Assembly (NCBI GenBank): GCA_964424355.1
Contig: CAYRIO010000001.1
Span: 248,001 to 312,000, forward strand
From: CAZEHS01 sp964424355
GTDB lineage: Bacteria; Bacillota; Clostridia; Peptostreptococcales; Acidaminobacteraceae
Direction of reading: 5' to 3'
DNA length: 64,000 nucleotides
Below are positions 35,227 to 44,255 of this stretch, piece after piece. The notes beneath the pieces were generated by a model. It worked only from the letters and a program-made list of their open reading frames with translations, ran no database searches and was not told the origin of the DNA. The translations under genes were made by a program, and so were the position numbers. Position 1 is the stretch's first letter. The number at the start of each line of letters is the position of its first letter.

Positions 35227-36519
35227 ATGCAAAACCTGAACAAGCCCAGAGGCACAAAAGACATCATGCCCGCTGAAATTTACAAATGGTATTATGTCGA
35301 AGCGGCATTCCGAAAAATCTGCGCCGCATACGGCTATGGCGAAATCCGTACGCCCATGTTCGAGAACACCCAACTGTTCAAGCGCGGGGTAGGTGAAACC
35401 ACCGATATCGTGCAGAAGGAAATGTTCTCTGTCATGAGCGGCATCGCCCTGAAAGAGTATGTGAAAACGGGGGTACTCAAGGCCGATCAGGACTTTACCC
35501 TAAAGCCGGAAGGTACCGCCCCGGTTGTGCGGGCGTTCATTGAAAACAAAGTCTATGCAGATCCCCAGCCCTCCAAGATTTTCTACATCACCCCCTGTTT
35601 CCGCCACGAACGGCCTCAGGCTGGGCGGCTCCGCCAATTCCACCAGTTCGGCATTGAAACCTTTGGCTCTTATGAGCCCTCGGCAGACGCCGAAGTCATC
35701 GCCCTGGCCTACTACTTCTTCACGGAACTGGGCATCAAAGGCCTTGAGCTGCGCATCAATTCCATTGGGGATCCTCAATGCAAGCCCGCCTATGGCGCTG
35801 TGCTGCGGGAGTTTCTCGGTAGCCGTCTCGATAAGCTTTGCCCCACCTGTAATGAACGGTACACAACCAATCCCATGCGGATTCTGGACTGTAAGGTTGA
35901 AAGCTGTCAGGAGGCCATCAAAGGGGCTCCCTACATGCTGGATCACCTCTGCGAGGACTGTGAGGACCACTTCACCCGCATGAAATCCTACCTGGATGTC
36001 ATGAAGGTTCCCTATACGGTGGATCCTGGAATCGTCAGGGGATTGGATTACTACAACCGCACGGCCTTCGAATTCATTTCCAATGATATTGGGGCCCAGG
36101 GCACCGTATGCGGCGGCGGCCGCTATGATGGCCTGATTGAATCCGTTGGCGGTCCTGCTGTTCCCGGCGTGGGCTTTGGTTTGGGCATCGAACGGCTTCT
36201 GCTGACCCTGGAGAGCCAGGGCATAGAAATTCCTAAACCCGCCCCCATGGATGTGTTCATCGTTGCCATGGGAGAACCTGCCTTCGTCAAAGGCATGGAG
36301 CTTCTGTGTACCCTGCGCGGCAATGGGCTCAAAGCGGAGATCGACCACCTGAAACGCAGCACCAAGGCACAGTTCAAATTTGCCGACAAGGTGGGCGCTC
36401 ACTACTCCCTGATCATCGGTGACGATGAACTGGCCAAAGGCGAGGCCCAGCTGAAGGATATGCGGACTGGGGAACAGAAGGGCGTGGCGTTTGAGGAAAT
36501 TGTAAGCGCACTGAAATAG
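35227..36519 (+). CDS. hisS: Histidyl-tRNA synthetase
   Basis: The 430-residue class II synthetase has motif 2 (FRHERPQAGRLRQFHQFGIETFG), the histidine-specific HisA motif GLDYYNRTAFEF, motif 3 (GVGFGLGIERLLL), and a C-terminal anticodon-binding domain. It attaches histidine to its tRNA. The ATG at 35227 has an AAAGGAGGA site; an apparent longer frame would begin inside the T-box. A palindromic repeat element separates it from aspS, which lies 156 bases downstream with no separate promoter seen. Confidence 0.96.
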   Translation: MQNLNKPRGTKDIMPAEIYKWYYVEAAFRKICAAYGYGEIRTPMFENTQLFKRGVGETTDIVQKEMFSVMSGIALKEYVKTGVLKADQDFTLKPEGTAPVVRAFIENKVYADPQPSKIFYITPCFRHERPQAGRLRQFHQFGIETFGSYEPSADAEVIALAYYFFTELGIKGLELRINSIGDPQCKPAYGAVLREFLGSRLDKLCPTCNERYTTNPMRILDCKVESCQEAIKGAPYMLDHLCEDCEDHFTRMKSYLDVMKVPYTVDPGIVRGLDYYNRTAFEFISNDIGAQGTVCGGGRYDGLIESVGGPAVPGVGFGLGIERLLLTLESQGIEIPKPAPMDVFIVAMGEPAFVKGMELLCTLRGNGLKAEIDHLKRSTKAQFKFADKVGAHYSLIIGDDELAKGEAQLKDMRTGEQKGVAFEEIVSALK

Positions 36520-36540
36520 CTGTTGTTCATCGTTCTTAGA

Positions 36541-36650
36541 GCCTGTCTTTGCGAGGAACGTAGTGACGCGGCAATCTCTCCCTTCGGTTTTTATGAATAA
36601 ATCAAAGAATCAAGGGAGAGATTGCCGCGCTACGCTCGCAAAGACAGACG
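36541..36650. repeat. Palindromic dispersed repeat, copy 1 (between hisS and aspS)
   Basis: The ends CTGTCTTTGCGAG (36543-36555) and CTCGCAAAGACAG (36635-36647) are exact inverted repeats. Inside are a second pair, GCGGCAATCTCTCCC and GGGAGAGATTGCCGC, and a variable AT-rich centre. The RNA would fold into a long cruciform hairpin. Copies also occur at 38464 and 62366. The element resembles a palindromic repeat I recognise from many bacterial genomes; no transposase is linked. Confidence 0.85.
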
Positions 36651-36675
36651 TAAATATAATAATTGGAGGCCAATC

Positions 36676-38460
36676 ATGGCAGAATTTCTAAACGGGTGGA
36701 AGCGCACCCATTACAGCGGCACATTGCGAGAAGAACATATCGGCCAATCGGTTTGCCTGATGGGCTGGGTACAGAAGCGGCGGAACCTTGGAGGTTTGAT
36801 TTTTGTGGATCTGCGGGATCGGGAAGGTATTTGCCAGATCGTGTTCGATCCGGCTGTTTCCCCGGAGGCCTTGGAAAAAGCGGACGCCCTGCGAAGCGAG
36901 TTCGTAATTTCTGTTCAAGGGACCGTCCGGCTCCGTGAATCCATCAACGACAAGATGCCCACTGGCCGGATTGAAGTTTTTGCGGATTCACTGAAAATCC
37001 TATCCGAATCAGATGTCCCTCCGATCCACATCACCGACGAGGACGATGCCGGCGAGCGCCTGCGGCTGAAATACCGCTACCTGGACCTTCGAAAACCCAA
37101 GATGCAGCAAAAGCTGCTGTTCAGAAGCAAGGTGGCAAAAATCGTACGGAACTACCTGGATGACCACGGCTTCATTGAGGTGGAAACCCCGGTGCTGAAC
37201 AAACCCACGCCGGAAGGCGCTCGGGACTACCTGGTACCCAGCCGTGTGAACCCCGGCAAATTCTACGCCCTGCCGCAATCCCCCCAGCTCTTCAAGCAGC
37301 TGCTGATGGTTTCCGGTCTGGACCGCTACTACCAAATCGTTAAATGCTTCCGGGATGAGGATCTCCGTGCAGACCGTCAGCCTGAATTCACCCAGATAGA
37401 TATCGAAATGTCCTTTGTTGAAGAGGAAGATGTCATGACCATCAACGAAGGCCTGATCCATACGATCTTTAAGGATGCCATGGATGTGGAGATTCAGCTG
37501 CCCCTACAGCGGATGCAGTATGCAGAGGCTATGGACCGCTACGGCTCCGATAAACCCGATGTCCGGTTCGGTTTTGAACTGAAGGACATCACGGAACTGG
37601 TTGCCGACTCCGAATTCAGCGTATTTAAGAATGCCGCAGTGTCTGGTGGTCGCGTAAAGGGAATCAACCTGAACGGGTACGGCGATAAGTTCAGCCGAAA
37701 AGACATCGACAAGCTGGGCGAATTCACCAAAACCTATGGCGCCAAAGGGCTGGCGTGGATCAAAACCAGCGCGGAAGGGGTCCAGTCTCCCATCGCGAAG
37801 TTCTTCTCCGAGGAGCAGCTGAAAGCGATCATGGATGCTTTGGGCGCAGGGGACAATGACCTGATGCTCTTTGTAGCTGATAAGGCCGATGTGGTGTTCG
37901 CCTCCCTGGGCGCCTTGCGTCAGGAAGCGGCGAAGCAGCTGAACCTGCTGAAATCCGATGAATTCAAGCTGCTGTGGGTCACCGAGTTCCCTCTTTATGA
38001 GCATGATGAGGAAAGCGGTCGCTACGTGGCCAAGCACCATCCATTCACCTCACCGGTGCTGGAGGATGTAGACATGCTCCTGACGGAACCGGATAAGGTC
38101 CGAGCCCGGGCGTACGACCTGGTTCTCAACGGCGTGGAGCTGGGAGGCGGCAGTATCCGCATCAGCAATCAACAGCTTCAGCAAACCATGTTCCAGGCTC
38201 TTGGCATGGATAAGGAAGAATCCGAAGAGAAGTTCGGCTTCCTGCTGGAAGCTTTCCGGTACGGCACGCCTCCCCATGGCGGCATCGCCTTTGGCTTGGA
38301 TCGGCTGATCATGCTGTTGACAGGAAGTGACAGCATCCGGGAGGTCATTGCATTCCCGAAAACTCAGAATGCGTCCTGCCTGATGACTGATGCACCGGCG
38401 GCGGCAGAGAACAAGCAGCTGGAAGAACTGTCAATTGCCCTGGCTTTAAAAAGCGAATAA
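36676..38460 (+). CDS. aspS: Aspartyl-tRNA synthetase
   Basis: The 594-residue bacterial-type enzyme has an N-terminal OB-fold anticodon domain (about 1-105), class II motifs (FRDEDLRADRQPEFTQIDIEMSF; GIAFGLDRLIMLL) and the bacterial GAD insertion domain (about 290-420). The ATG at 36676 has TTGGAGG 8 bases upstream; the frame extends back into the repeat element but that part is not coding. The gene follows hisS and is probably under the same T-box. Whether it charges Asn tRNA as well depends on the presence of GatCAB elsewhere. Confidence 0.96.
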   Translation: MAEFLNGWKRTHYSGTLREEHIGQSVCLMGWVQKRRNLGGLIFVDLRDREGICQIVFDPAVSPEALEKADALRSEFVISVQGTVRLRESINDKMPTGRIEVFADSLKILSESDVPPIHITDEDDAGERLRLKYRYLDLRKPKMQQKLLFRSKVAKIVRNYLDDHGFIEVETPVLNKPTPEGARDYLVPSRVNPGKFYALPQSPQLFKQLLMVSGLDRYYQIVKCFRDEDLRADRQPEFTQIDIEMSFVEEEDVMTINEGLIHTIFKDAMDVEIQLPLQRMQYAEAMDRYGSDKPDVRFGFELKDITELVADSEFSVFKNAAVSGGRVKGINLNGYGDKFSRKDIDKLGEFTKTYGAKGLAWIKTSAEGVQSPIAKFFSEEQLKAIMDALGAGDNDLMLFVADKADVVFASLGALRQEAAKQLNLLKSDEFKLLWVTEFPLYEHDEESGRYVAKHHPFTSPVLEDVDMLLTEPDKVRARAYDLVLNGVELGGGSIRISNQQLQQTMFQALGMDKEESEEKFGFLLEAFRYGTPPHGGIAFGLDRLIMLLTGSDSIREVIAFPKTQNASCLMTDAPAAAENKQLEELSIALALKSE

Positions 38461-38463
38461 ATG

Positions 38464-38574
38464 TTGTCTTTGCGAGGAACGCAGTGACGCGGCAATCTCT
38501 CCCCTGGCTTTGCTATAAAAAACTGGCGTAAATGATTCAGGGAGAGATTGCCGCGTTTCGCTCGCAATGACAAA
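38464..38574. repeat. Palindromic dispersed repeat, copy 2 (after aspS)
   Basis: It begins 3 bases after the aspS stop. TTGTCTTTGCGAG and CTCGCAATGACAA at the ends are near-perfect inverted repeats, and the inner GCGGCAATCTCTCCC / GGGAGAGATTGCCGC pair is the same as in copy 1. Only the central 40 bases differ. Confidence 0.85.
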
Positions 38575-38621
38575 CGCGTACATTATGTCTGTGGATACTC
38601 TACAAAAAGTGTGAATGTGAA

Positions 38622-38650
38622 TTGACACGCTGTTTGGAATACGGTTAAAT
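38622..38650 (+). promoter_or_regulatory. Promoter of the RseC-like/glyA transcript
   Basis: A perfect TTGACA, a 17-base spacer and TTAAAT lie 24 bases upstream of the RseC-like start. Confidence 0.7.
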
Positions 38651-38673
38651 GGCAGTAGGGCTTGGAGGGTTTT

Positions 38674-39120
38674 ATGAACAAACTTGGAGTTGTAACTGCA
38701 CTACATAACAATACGGCTATCGTTCGCCTGGCAAGGCATTCGGCCTGTAGTGAGTGTGGGGCCTGCCATCATGGGGGCGGGGAATCCAAGGAAATGTTGG
38801 TGGAAGCCTTGAATGTGGCAGGTGCAGTTGTTGGAGACCGAGTCCAAGTGGATCTGGAATCCGTCCAGGTTGTTCGGGCAGCCTTCATATTTTACGCCAT
38901 TCCACTGATTGCTTTACTGGCAGGTGTTTTTGCGGCCAAAGCCATATTGGCTGGAATGCGGCTCGTGGAATATTCAGATCTCTGGGCAGCCATAACCGGT
39001 ATTCTATGCATGATTACTGCATTTGCAGGAATCCGGCTGAATGAAGACCGACTGAAAAAAAGTGGGCGGTATTTGTCCCGGATTGTAGAGGTTTGCAAAA
39101 GCGACAAGGGGAATCATTAA
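38674..39120 (+). CDS. RseC/MucC-family (SoxR-reducing system) membrane protein
   Basis: The 148-residue protein has the RseC layout. A cytoplasmic N-terminal domain carries a cysteine cluster (HSACSECGACHHGG), then come two transmembrane helices (about 68-92 and 103-125) and a short tail. In Proteobacteria, RseC occurs with SoxR reduction and sigma-E control; in anaerobes, related proteins lie near Rnf complexes. Neither is in this window. The start at 38674 has GGAGGG 5 bases upstream. glyA follows 20 bases after the stop, so the two are cotranscribed. Confidence 0.82.
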   Translation: MNKLGVVTALHNNTAIVRLARHSACSECGACHHGGGESKEMLVEALNVAGAVVGDRVQVDLESVQVVRAAFIFYAIPLIALLAGVFAAKAILAGMRLVEYSDLWAAITGILCMITAFAGIRLNEDRLKKSGRYLSRIVEVCKSDKGNH

Positions 39121-39140
39121 AATTAAGGGGGATATAACGT

Positions 39141-40370
39141 ATGAAGTATGAATTCTTGAAGGTTACGGATCCAGAAGTATTCAACTGTCTCGAGAATGAA
39201 CAGGAGCGTCAAACGAATGGTCTTGAACTGATTGCATCTGAGAACTTTGTTTCCAGAGCGGTCATGGAAACCATGGGAAGCGTCCTCACCAACAAATATG
39301 CGGAAGGCTATCCTGCAAAGCGCTACTACGGCGGCTGTGAGTTTGCCGATGTGGTGGAAAATCTGGCGATTGACCGTTTGAAGCAGCTTTTTAATGCTGA
39401 ACATGCCAATGTCCAACCTCACTCCGGTGCTAATGCCAACATGGGCGTCTACTTCGCCATGCTGAAACCCGGAGATACCGTTCTGGGCATGCGTCTTTCC
39501 CACGGCGGCCATCTGACTCACGGCAGCCCGGTTAACATTTCCGGCACTTACTTCAATTTCGTTGATTACGGCGTGAATGAAGAAACAGAGATGATCGATT
39601 ATGATGTCGTCCGTGCCCGCGCATTGGAATGCAAACCAAAGATGATCGTTGCCGGTGCCAGTGCATATCCCCGCAAAATCGATTTCAAGCGGTTCCGTGA
39701 GATTGCTGATGAAGTTGGGGCACTGTTGATGGTCGATATGGCCCATATCGCAGGCCTTGTTGCTGCCGGTCTTCACCAGAACCCTTGCGACTATGCCCAG
39801 TTCGTAACAACAACGACTCACAAGACGCTTCGCGGCCCCCGTGGCGGCGCTATCCTGTGTAAAGCGGAATACGCAAAGGAAATCGATAAGGCCATGTTCC
39901 CCGGCACGCAAGGTGGCCCATTGATGCATGTCATCGCTTCTAAAGCGGTCTGTTTCAAAGAAGCGCTCCAACCGGAATTCAAGCTTTATCAGGAACAGGT
40001 TATCAAAAACGCGGCGACCCTTGCTGCTACCCTTACAAATCGCGGTTTCCGACTGGTCAGCGGCGGCACAGACAACCACCTGATGCTGTTGGACCTCAGC
40101 AATAAGGAACTGACAGGCAAAGAAGCCGAGCAAATGCTGGGCGAAGTGGACATCACCGTGAACAAGAACACCGTTCCCAAAGAAACCAAGAGCCCCTTCG
40201 TTACGAGCGGCGTGCGGATCGGCACCCCCGCCCTCACATCCAGAGGCATGGTGGAGAGCGATATGGTCATCGTCGGTACACTGATTGCGGATACGCTTGA
40301 GCGCACAGAGTCGGTGGAGGCCATCAAAGCCCGTGTTAAAGACATTTGTGGCAAGTTCCCCCTTTACTAA
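39141..40370 (+). CDS. glyA: Serine hydroxymethyltransferase
   Basis: The 409-residue PLP enzyme interconverts serine and glycine with tetrahydrofolate. The PLP-binding lysine is Lys228 in VTTTTHKTLRGPRGG. The LIASENFVSRAVMETMGS and YAEGYPAKRYYGGCEFAD segments are conserved throughout the family. The length is normal. It has a GGGGG-type ribosome site and a strong terminator. Confidence 0.96.
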   Translation: MKYEFLKVTDPEVFNCLENEQERQTNGLELIASENFVSRAVMETMGSVLTNKYAEGYPAKRYYGGCEFADVVENLAIDRLKQLFNAEHANVQPHSGANANMGVYFAMLKPGDTVLGMRLSHGGHLTHGSPVNISGTYFNFVDYGVNEETEMIDYDVVRARALECKPKMIVAGASAYPRKIDFKRFREIADEVGALLMVDMAHIAGLVAAGLHQNPCDYAQFVTTTTHKTLRGPRGGAILCKAEYAKEIDKAMFPGTQGGPLMHVIASKAVCFKEALQPEFKLYQEQVIKNAATLAATLTNRGFRLVSGGTDNHLMLLDLSNKELTGKEAEQMLGEVDITVNKNTVPKETKSPFVTSGVRIGTPALTSRGMVESDMVIVGTLIADTLERTESVEAIKARVKDICGKFPLY

Positions 40371-40386
40371 ACAGCCAAAATCAACA

Positions 40387-40432
40387 ATGGCACTGGGTCC
40401 AGTAGGACCTAGTGCCTGTTTTTTTGTTTTTA
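40387..40432 (+). terminator. Terminator after glyA
   Basis: GGCACTGGGTCC and GGACCTAGTGCC (40389-40400 and 40405-40416) form a 12-bp stem with one G-U pair and a 4-base loop, followed by TGTTTTTTTG. Confidence 0.9.
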
Positions 40433-40496
40433 AAGGATTTTATTAGGGGATATAGAATACAATAGAATTGAGACAGAATCCAGGGGCAGTGCAGAT

Positions 40497-42551
40497 ATGA
40501 ATGACAAAGCAGTGAAAGAGCTGGCGGCTCAGATGGTGTCCCGTTCCATTTTCAAGATTTTGGTTCCGGGTTTAATGATAGCCATTGCAATCGGCCTCAT
40601 AACACACTACTACACAGACAACTCCCTGGGAATGGACCTTTCATTGGGAGCTTTTATCGTGGTGCTTTTCATGATCATCTCAAAAAAAGAGGATCAGAAC
40701 CGGATTTATACAAAATCCGTCGAATCGGCCAATCGTGAACTGGGCCGAGCCAATGAGATTTTGGAGCTCAGCTCCATCATCATATCCGAATGGCCCATCC
40801 CCACGGGGAGCGCAGCCACTTATGTATCCCAAAACATCGCCCGATTCGGGTATTCTGCTGAAGAAATCCTGTCGGGTAAAGTGGATTACTATGATCTGAT
40901 TCATCCGGATGATCTGGACCGGGTTCGCAGAACAATCCTGAAGGCCCGGGAAAACAATCAGAATGAGTATGCCTATATCTACCGATTGGTTACCAAGGGC
41001 GGAGAGGTCCGGTGGGTAGAGGACTGGACAGTCCTTTCCCGTGACGAAAACGGGGATCTTCTCTCAGAAAAATGTATCTGGCAGGATATCACGGAGGAAG
41101 TCATTTTAAATGAGAAGATGTCGGAAAGTGAGGTACGGTTCCGTGAGCTGTTCGAAAATGCCAGCGCCCTGATTTTTACCTGCGATTTTGAAGGCCGATT
41201 CACCTCTGCCAACCGGGAATGCCTGAATCTGTTGGGGATAGACTGGAGCCACTTGAAAGAGAAAACGCTTCAGGATTTCCTGGATTCCGCACAGCCCCCC
41301 CTGGATCTTCAGGACCTGAAATATCTGGAATCTTATCTGAATGATCCGGTGGAACTGAAAATAGTCAATCGGGATGGCGTGACCCACGTTTTGGAAACGC
41401 GGAACAGCTTGTTATATAAGGATGACGTCCCCTGTGAAATACAGACGGTGGCACAGGACATCACCAATCGAAAGATCGCTGAGGCACAAATCGAATATCT
41501 TACCTACCACGACCGACTGACGGGTCTTTATAACCGCCTGTACTTCGATATGGCTCTGCAGGACATGGAAATGAATCGGATCCACCCCGTTACCGTCATC
41601 GTTGGTGATATGAACGGTTTGAAGCTTGCTAATGATGCATTTGGCCACGGTGTCGGCGACCAGATGCTGATCCGTATCAGCCAAATCCTAGAAGAGTCGG
41701 TTTCGGATTTGAATGCCATCGTTGCAAGGCTTAGCGGTGATGAGTTTGCAATCCTGCTTCTGGGTGTCGGGAAAGTGGGCGCGAATATGGTCTGTGAGCG
41801 GATCCGATCCGCCTGTGACCAGGTCACGACACCCGCGCTCAGACCCAGCATCGCCCTGGGCTTCGCCTCCTGGGATGCGAATCTCGCCTTGCTGGAAGAA
41901 TCCCTGCGGGAAGCTGAAGACAATATGTATCACAATAAACTGAACGAGAGCAAAAGTATCCGCAGTGCGATCATCCACTCCCTGCAGGCGTCCCTTGAAG
42001 AGAAGACGACAGAAACCCGGTTCCACGCCGAAAGACTCCGGACCCTGGCGCTGCGCTTGGGAAAACGGATCGGCCTGAGCCCCAATGTTATGGATGAACT
42101 GGCGCTGGCCGCAGTGATGCATGATATCGGAAAAATAGGGATTCCAGATTCGGTCCTGATGAAGCAGGGGCCTCTGGATGATGACGAGTGGCTGGTCATG
42201 AAAAAACATCCGGAAGTGGGCTACCATATCATCCTCTCTTCTCCGAACATGTCCAAGGTCGCGGAATTCATTCTGGCCCATCATGAACGGTGGGATGGTA
42301 CGGGCTATCCAAGGAACCTGCAAGGGGAGAATATCCCGCTGATTTCACGGATCATCGCAGTCGTTGACGCTTACGATGTCATGACCAGCGACCGTCCCTA
42401 TAAAACAGCCATCACCTCCGAAATGGCTTTACAAGAGATTGAACGCTGTTCCGGCACTCAGTTTGATCCGCTGGTCGCATCTGCTTTTATCGAAATGATC
42501 CTCTTTGAGGAGCATGAAGAGGAGAATAAATATACATCCGTGGCAGAATAA
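40497..42551 (+). CDS. PAS-GGDEF-HD-GYP cyclic di-GMP protein
   Basis: The 684-residue protein has two transmembrane helices (about 20-38 and 48-64), two PAS domains (about 85-205 and 210-330), a GGDEF domain (about 335-490) and an HD-GYP domain (about 500-665). The GGDEF motif reads SGDEF, a variant often still active. The HD-GYP motifs are intact: HDIGKIGIPD, HHERWDGTGYP. Both synthesis and breakdown of cyclic di-GMP are possible; in many fusions one domain is regulatory. It lies just upstream of the RocR-like activator gene, 54 bases apart, so they may be cotranscribed. Confidence 0.9.
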   Translation: MNDKAVKELAAQMVSRSIFKILVPGLMIAIAIGLITHYYTDNSLGMDLSLGAFIVVLFMIISKKEDQNRIYTKSVESANRELGRANEILELSSIIISEWPIPTGSAATYVSQNIARFGYSAEEILSGKVDYYDLIHPDDLDRVRRTILKARENNQNEYAYIYRLVTKGGEVRWVEDWTVLSRDENGDLLSEKCIWQDITEEVILNEKMSESEVRFRELFENASALIFTCDFEGRFTSANRECLNLLGIDWSHLKEKTLQDFLDSAQPPLDLQDLKYLESYLNDPVELKIVNRDGVTHVLETRNSLLYKDDVPCEIQTVAQDITNRKIAEAQIEYLTYHDRLTGLYNRLYFDMALQDMEMNRIHPVTVIVGDMNGLKLANDAFGHGVGDQMLIRISQILEESVSDLNAIVARLSGDEFAILLLGVGKVGANMVCERIRSACDQVTTPALRPSIALGFASWDANLALLEESLREAEDNMYHNKLNESKSIRSAIIHSLQASLEEKTTETRFHAERLRTLALRLGKRIGLSPNVMDELALAAVMHDIGKIGIPDSVLMKQGPLDDDEWLVMKKHPEVGYHIILSSPNMSKVAEFILAHHERWDGTGYPRNLQGENIPLISRIIAVVDAYDVMTSDRPYKTAITSEMALQEIERCSGTQFDPLVASAFIEMILFEEHEEENKYTSVAE

Positions 42552-42605
42552 CAGGAATATTCCGAAATAGGCTTTCGGCCTTAATGAAACAGGAGATATG
42601 ATGTG

Positions 42606-44015
42606 ATGAAGAACCGATTGTTGATCCAAGCAATGCAAAATATTTTGCACTCCATCGAAGAAGGGGTCCATATCGTCGATAATGAGGGCCGAAGTCTTTT
42701 TTACAATGAAGCCATGGCACATATTGAAGGATTGGTTGCAGAAGAGGTTCTTGGGAAGCATCTGCTGGAGGTGTTCCCAAACTGGGAACCTTCCAACAGC
42801 ACCCTGCTCACCGCTCTCAGCACCGGGCGCACCATCGATCAGCAAAAGCAATCCTACCTGAACCTGAAAGGGAAACGGATTTCCACCGTTAACACCACTT
42901 TCCCGATTTTTCAGGGGGAAAAGATCATTGGAGCCGTTGAAATTGCAAAGAACTTCACAGATGTAAACCATCTTTCCGAACAAATCATGGATTTGCACCA
43001 AAAGCTGATCGATCCCCAAAAGTCACAGGAGATCAAACCTCGGAAATATACCTTCGATATGCTGATTGGCAGACATCCCATGTATGCCAATGCCATCCGG
43101 ATCGCCCGCAAAGCGGCAGAAACGGATTCCAGTGTGCTGATTGAAGGGGAGACGGGGACCGGCAAGGAGCTTTTCGCCCAAAGCATTCACAATGAGTGTC
43201 CGCGGAAGGAAAAGCCCTTCATCGCCATCAACTGTGCGGCTATGCCGGATACCCTGCTGGAAAGCATCCTTTTTGGAACATCCAAAGGAAGCTTTACCGG
43301 CGCCATCGATCGACCAGGCCTGTTTGAACAAGCCCATGGGGGCACCCTGTTCCTGGACGAGATCAACTCCATGAGCCTGCCGCTGCAGGCAAAAATCCTG
43401 CGGGTCCTGCAGGAAAACTACGTGCGGCGGGTAGGCGGACTGAAGGACCTGATGGTGGATGTCCGAATCATTGCAGCCAGCAATGAACCCCTGCAGGAGA
43501 TGATGAAAACCGGGGCGTTTCGAAAAGACCTTTTTTACCGGCTCAACGTCATCAATATCAAGATTCCAGCGCTGCGGGAACGGAAAGAGGATATCCCGCT
43601 GCTGACAGAATTCTTTATCCGCCATTTCAATCAGAAGCTGGGGAAGGATGTTTGGATGCTGTCGTTGGAATTGCAGGAGGCATTCAAGAACTTTAATTGG
43701 GTTGGTAATATCCGGGAAGTGCAGAACGTGATCGAAAGTGCCATGAATATGGTCAGTGATGAGCACGTGGTTGGAAAAGAACATCTGCCGGCCCATGTGG
43801 ACTTATTTCAAAACCGGGTTCCTCAGAGCGAACCCCACGCTGTCAGATCAGATTTCACTGGAAATCTTCCTGGCTATTTGGAGGAAATGGAGCGTAAAGT
43901 CTTGGTGGAGTGCCTTCACAAATCAGGTGATAACGTCACTAAGGCTGCGAAAATGTTGGGGGTATCCCGTCAAAGCCTACAATATAAGATGAAACGTCTT
44001 GGCCTTTCCGAGTAG
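42606..44015 (+). CDS. Sigma-54-dependent RocR-like transcriptional activator
   Basis: The 469-residue regulator has an N-terminal PAS domain (about 8-118), a sigma-54 AAA+ domain and a Fis-type helix-turn-helix (NVTKAAKMLGVSRQSLQYKMKRLGL). In the AAA+ domain, Walker A is GETGTGKE, Walker B is GGTLFLDEI, and the sigma-54 contact loop reads GSFTGA rather than GAFTGA. RocR of Bacillus controls arginine and ornithine use and binds TGCAAAA-type palindromes. Two such palindromes begin at the stop codon of this gene, and a sigma-54 promoter follows in front of ord. It is therefore the likely activator of the ornithine operon, with ornithine or a related amino acid as effector. The start at 42606 has AGGAG 10 bases upstream. 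Confidence 0.9.
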   Translation: MKNRLLIQAMQNILHSIEEGVHIVDNEGRSLFYNEAMAHIEGLVAEEVLGKHLLEVFPNWEPSNSTLLTALSTGRTIDQQKQSYLNLKGKRISTVNTTFPIFQGEKIIGAVEIAKNFTDVNHLSEQIMDLHQKLIDPQKSQEIKPRKYTFDMLIGRHPMYANAIRIARKAAETDSSVLIEGETGTGKELFAQSIHNECPRKEKPFIAINCAAMPDTLLESILFGTSKGSFTGAIDRPGLFEQAHGGTLFLDEINSMSLPLQAKILRVLQENYVRRVGGLKDLMVDVRIIAASNEPLQEMMKTGAFRKDLFYRLNVINIKIPALRERKEDIPLLTEFFIRHFNQKLGKDVWMLSLELQEAFKNFNWVGNIREVQNVIESAMNMVSDEHVVGKEHLPAHVDLFQNRVPQSEPHAVRSDFTGNLPGYLEEMERKVLVECLHKSGDNVTKAAKMLGVSRQSLQYKMKRLGLSE

Positions 44016-44051
44016 TGCAAAATATCTTGCTGTGGTGCAATTTATTTTGCA
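44016..44051. promoter_or_regulatory. Two tandem enhancer palindromes (RocR-type UAS)
   Basis: TGCAA-N6-TTGCT (44016-44031) and TGCAA-N6-TTGCA (44036-44051) are repeated with a 20-bp period, two helical turns. They lie about 180-200 bp upstream of the predicted ord transcription start, a normal distance for a sigma-54 enhancer. The sequence matches what I know of RocR upstream activating sites. Confidence 0.75.
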
Positions 44052-44113
44052 GGTAATGAAATGGATATTTGATCGATGCCGGGAATCGTTTTCATAAAAC
44101 TGCATAATATCAC

Positions 44114-44171
44114 AAAAACCACCCTCTTCGCTGTATATATATGCAGTTTTAAGGGTGGTTTTGATTTTTTT
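44114..44171 (+). terminator. Terminator after RocR-like gene
   Basis: AAAACCACCCT and AGGGTGGTTTT form an 11-bp stem with a loop of about 26 bases, followed by GATTTTTTT. Another inverted repeat, AAAACTGCAT / ATGCAGTTTT (44096-44105 and 44141-44150), is interleaved with it. Confidence 0.7.
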
Positions 44172-44196
44172 GAGGTTTTCACATGAAAAATCAGGT

Positions 44197-44212
44197 TGGC
44201 ATGGTCCTTGCA
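44197..44212 (+). promoter_or_regulatory. Sigma-54 (-24/-12) promoter of the ornithine operon
   Basis: TGGCAT-N5-TTGCA matches the sigma-54 consensus, with the invariant GG at 44198-44199 and GC at 44210-44211. The start of transcription would be near 44223, about 33 bases before the ord ATG. No sigma-70 promoter of similar quality is visible in the region. Confidence 0.85.
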
Positions 44213-44255
44213 AAGTTAATTAATCGATATTTAAAATCCTTGGAGGTGCTTTCTA

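Noticed and set aside
36541..38574. CRISPR-like or transposon origin for the palindromic repeats
   Set aside because: Copies are single and far apart, with no spacers, leader, Cas genes, transposase or target-site duplication visible.
38655..38671. A sigma-54-like sequence (TGGCAG followed by CTTGG) before the RseC-like gene
   Set aside because: The -12 element lacks the GC of TTGCA and lies almost on the ribosome site, while a good sigma-70 promoter is just upstream.
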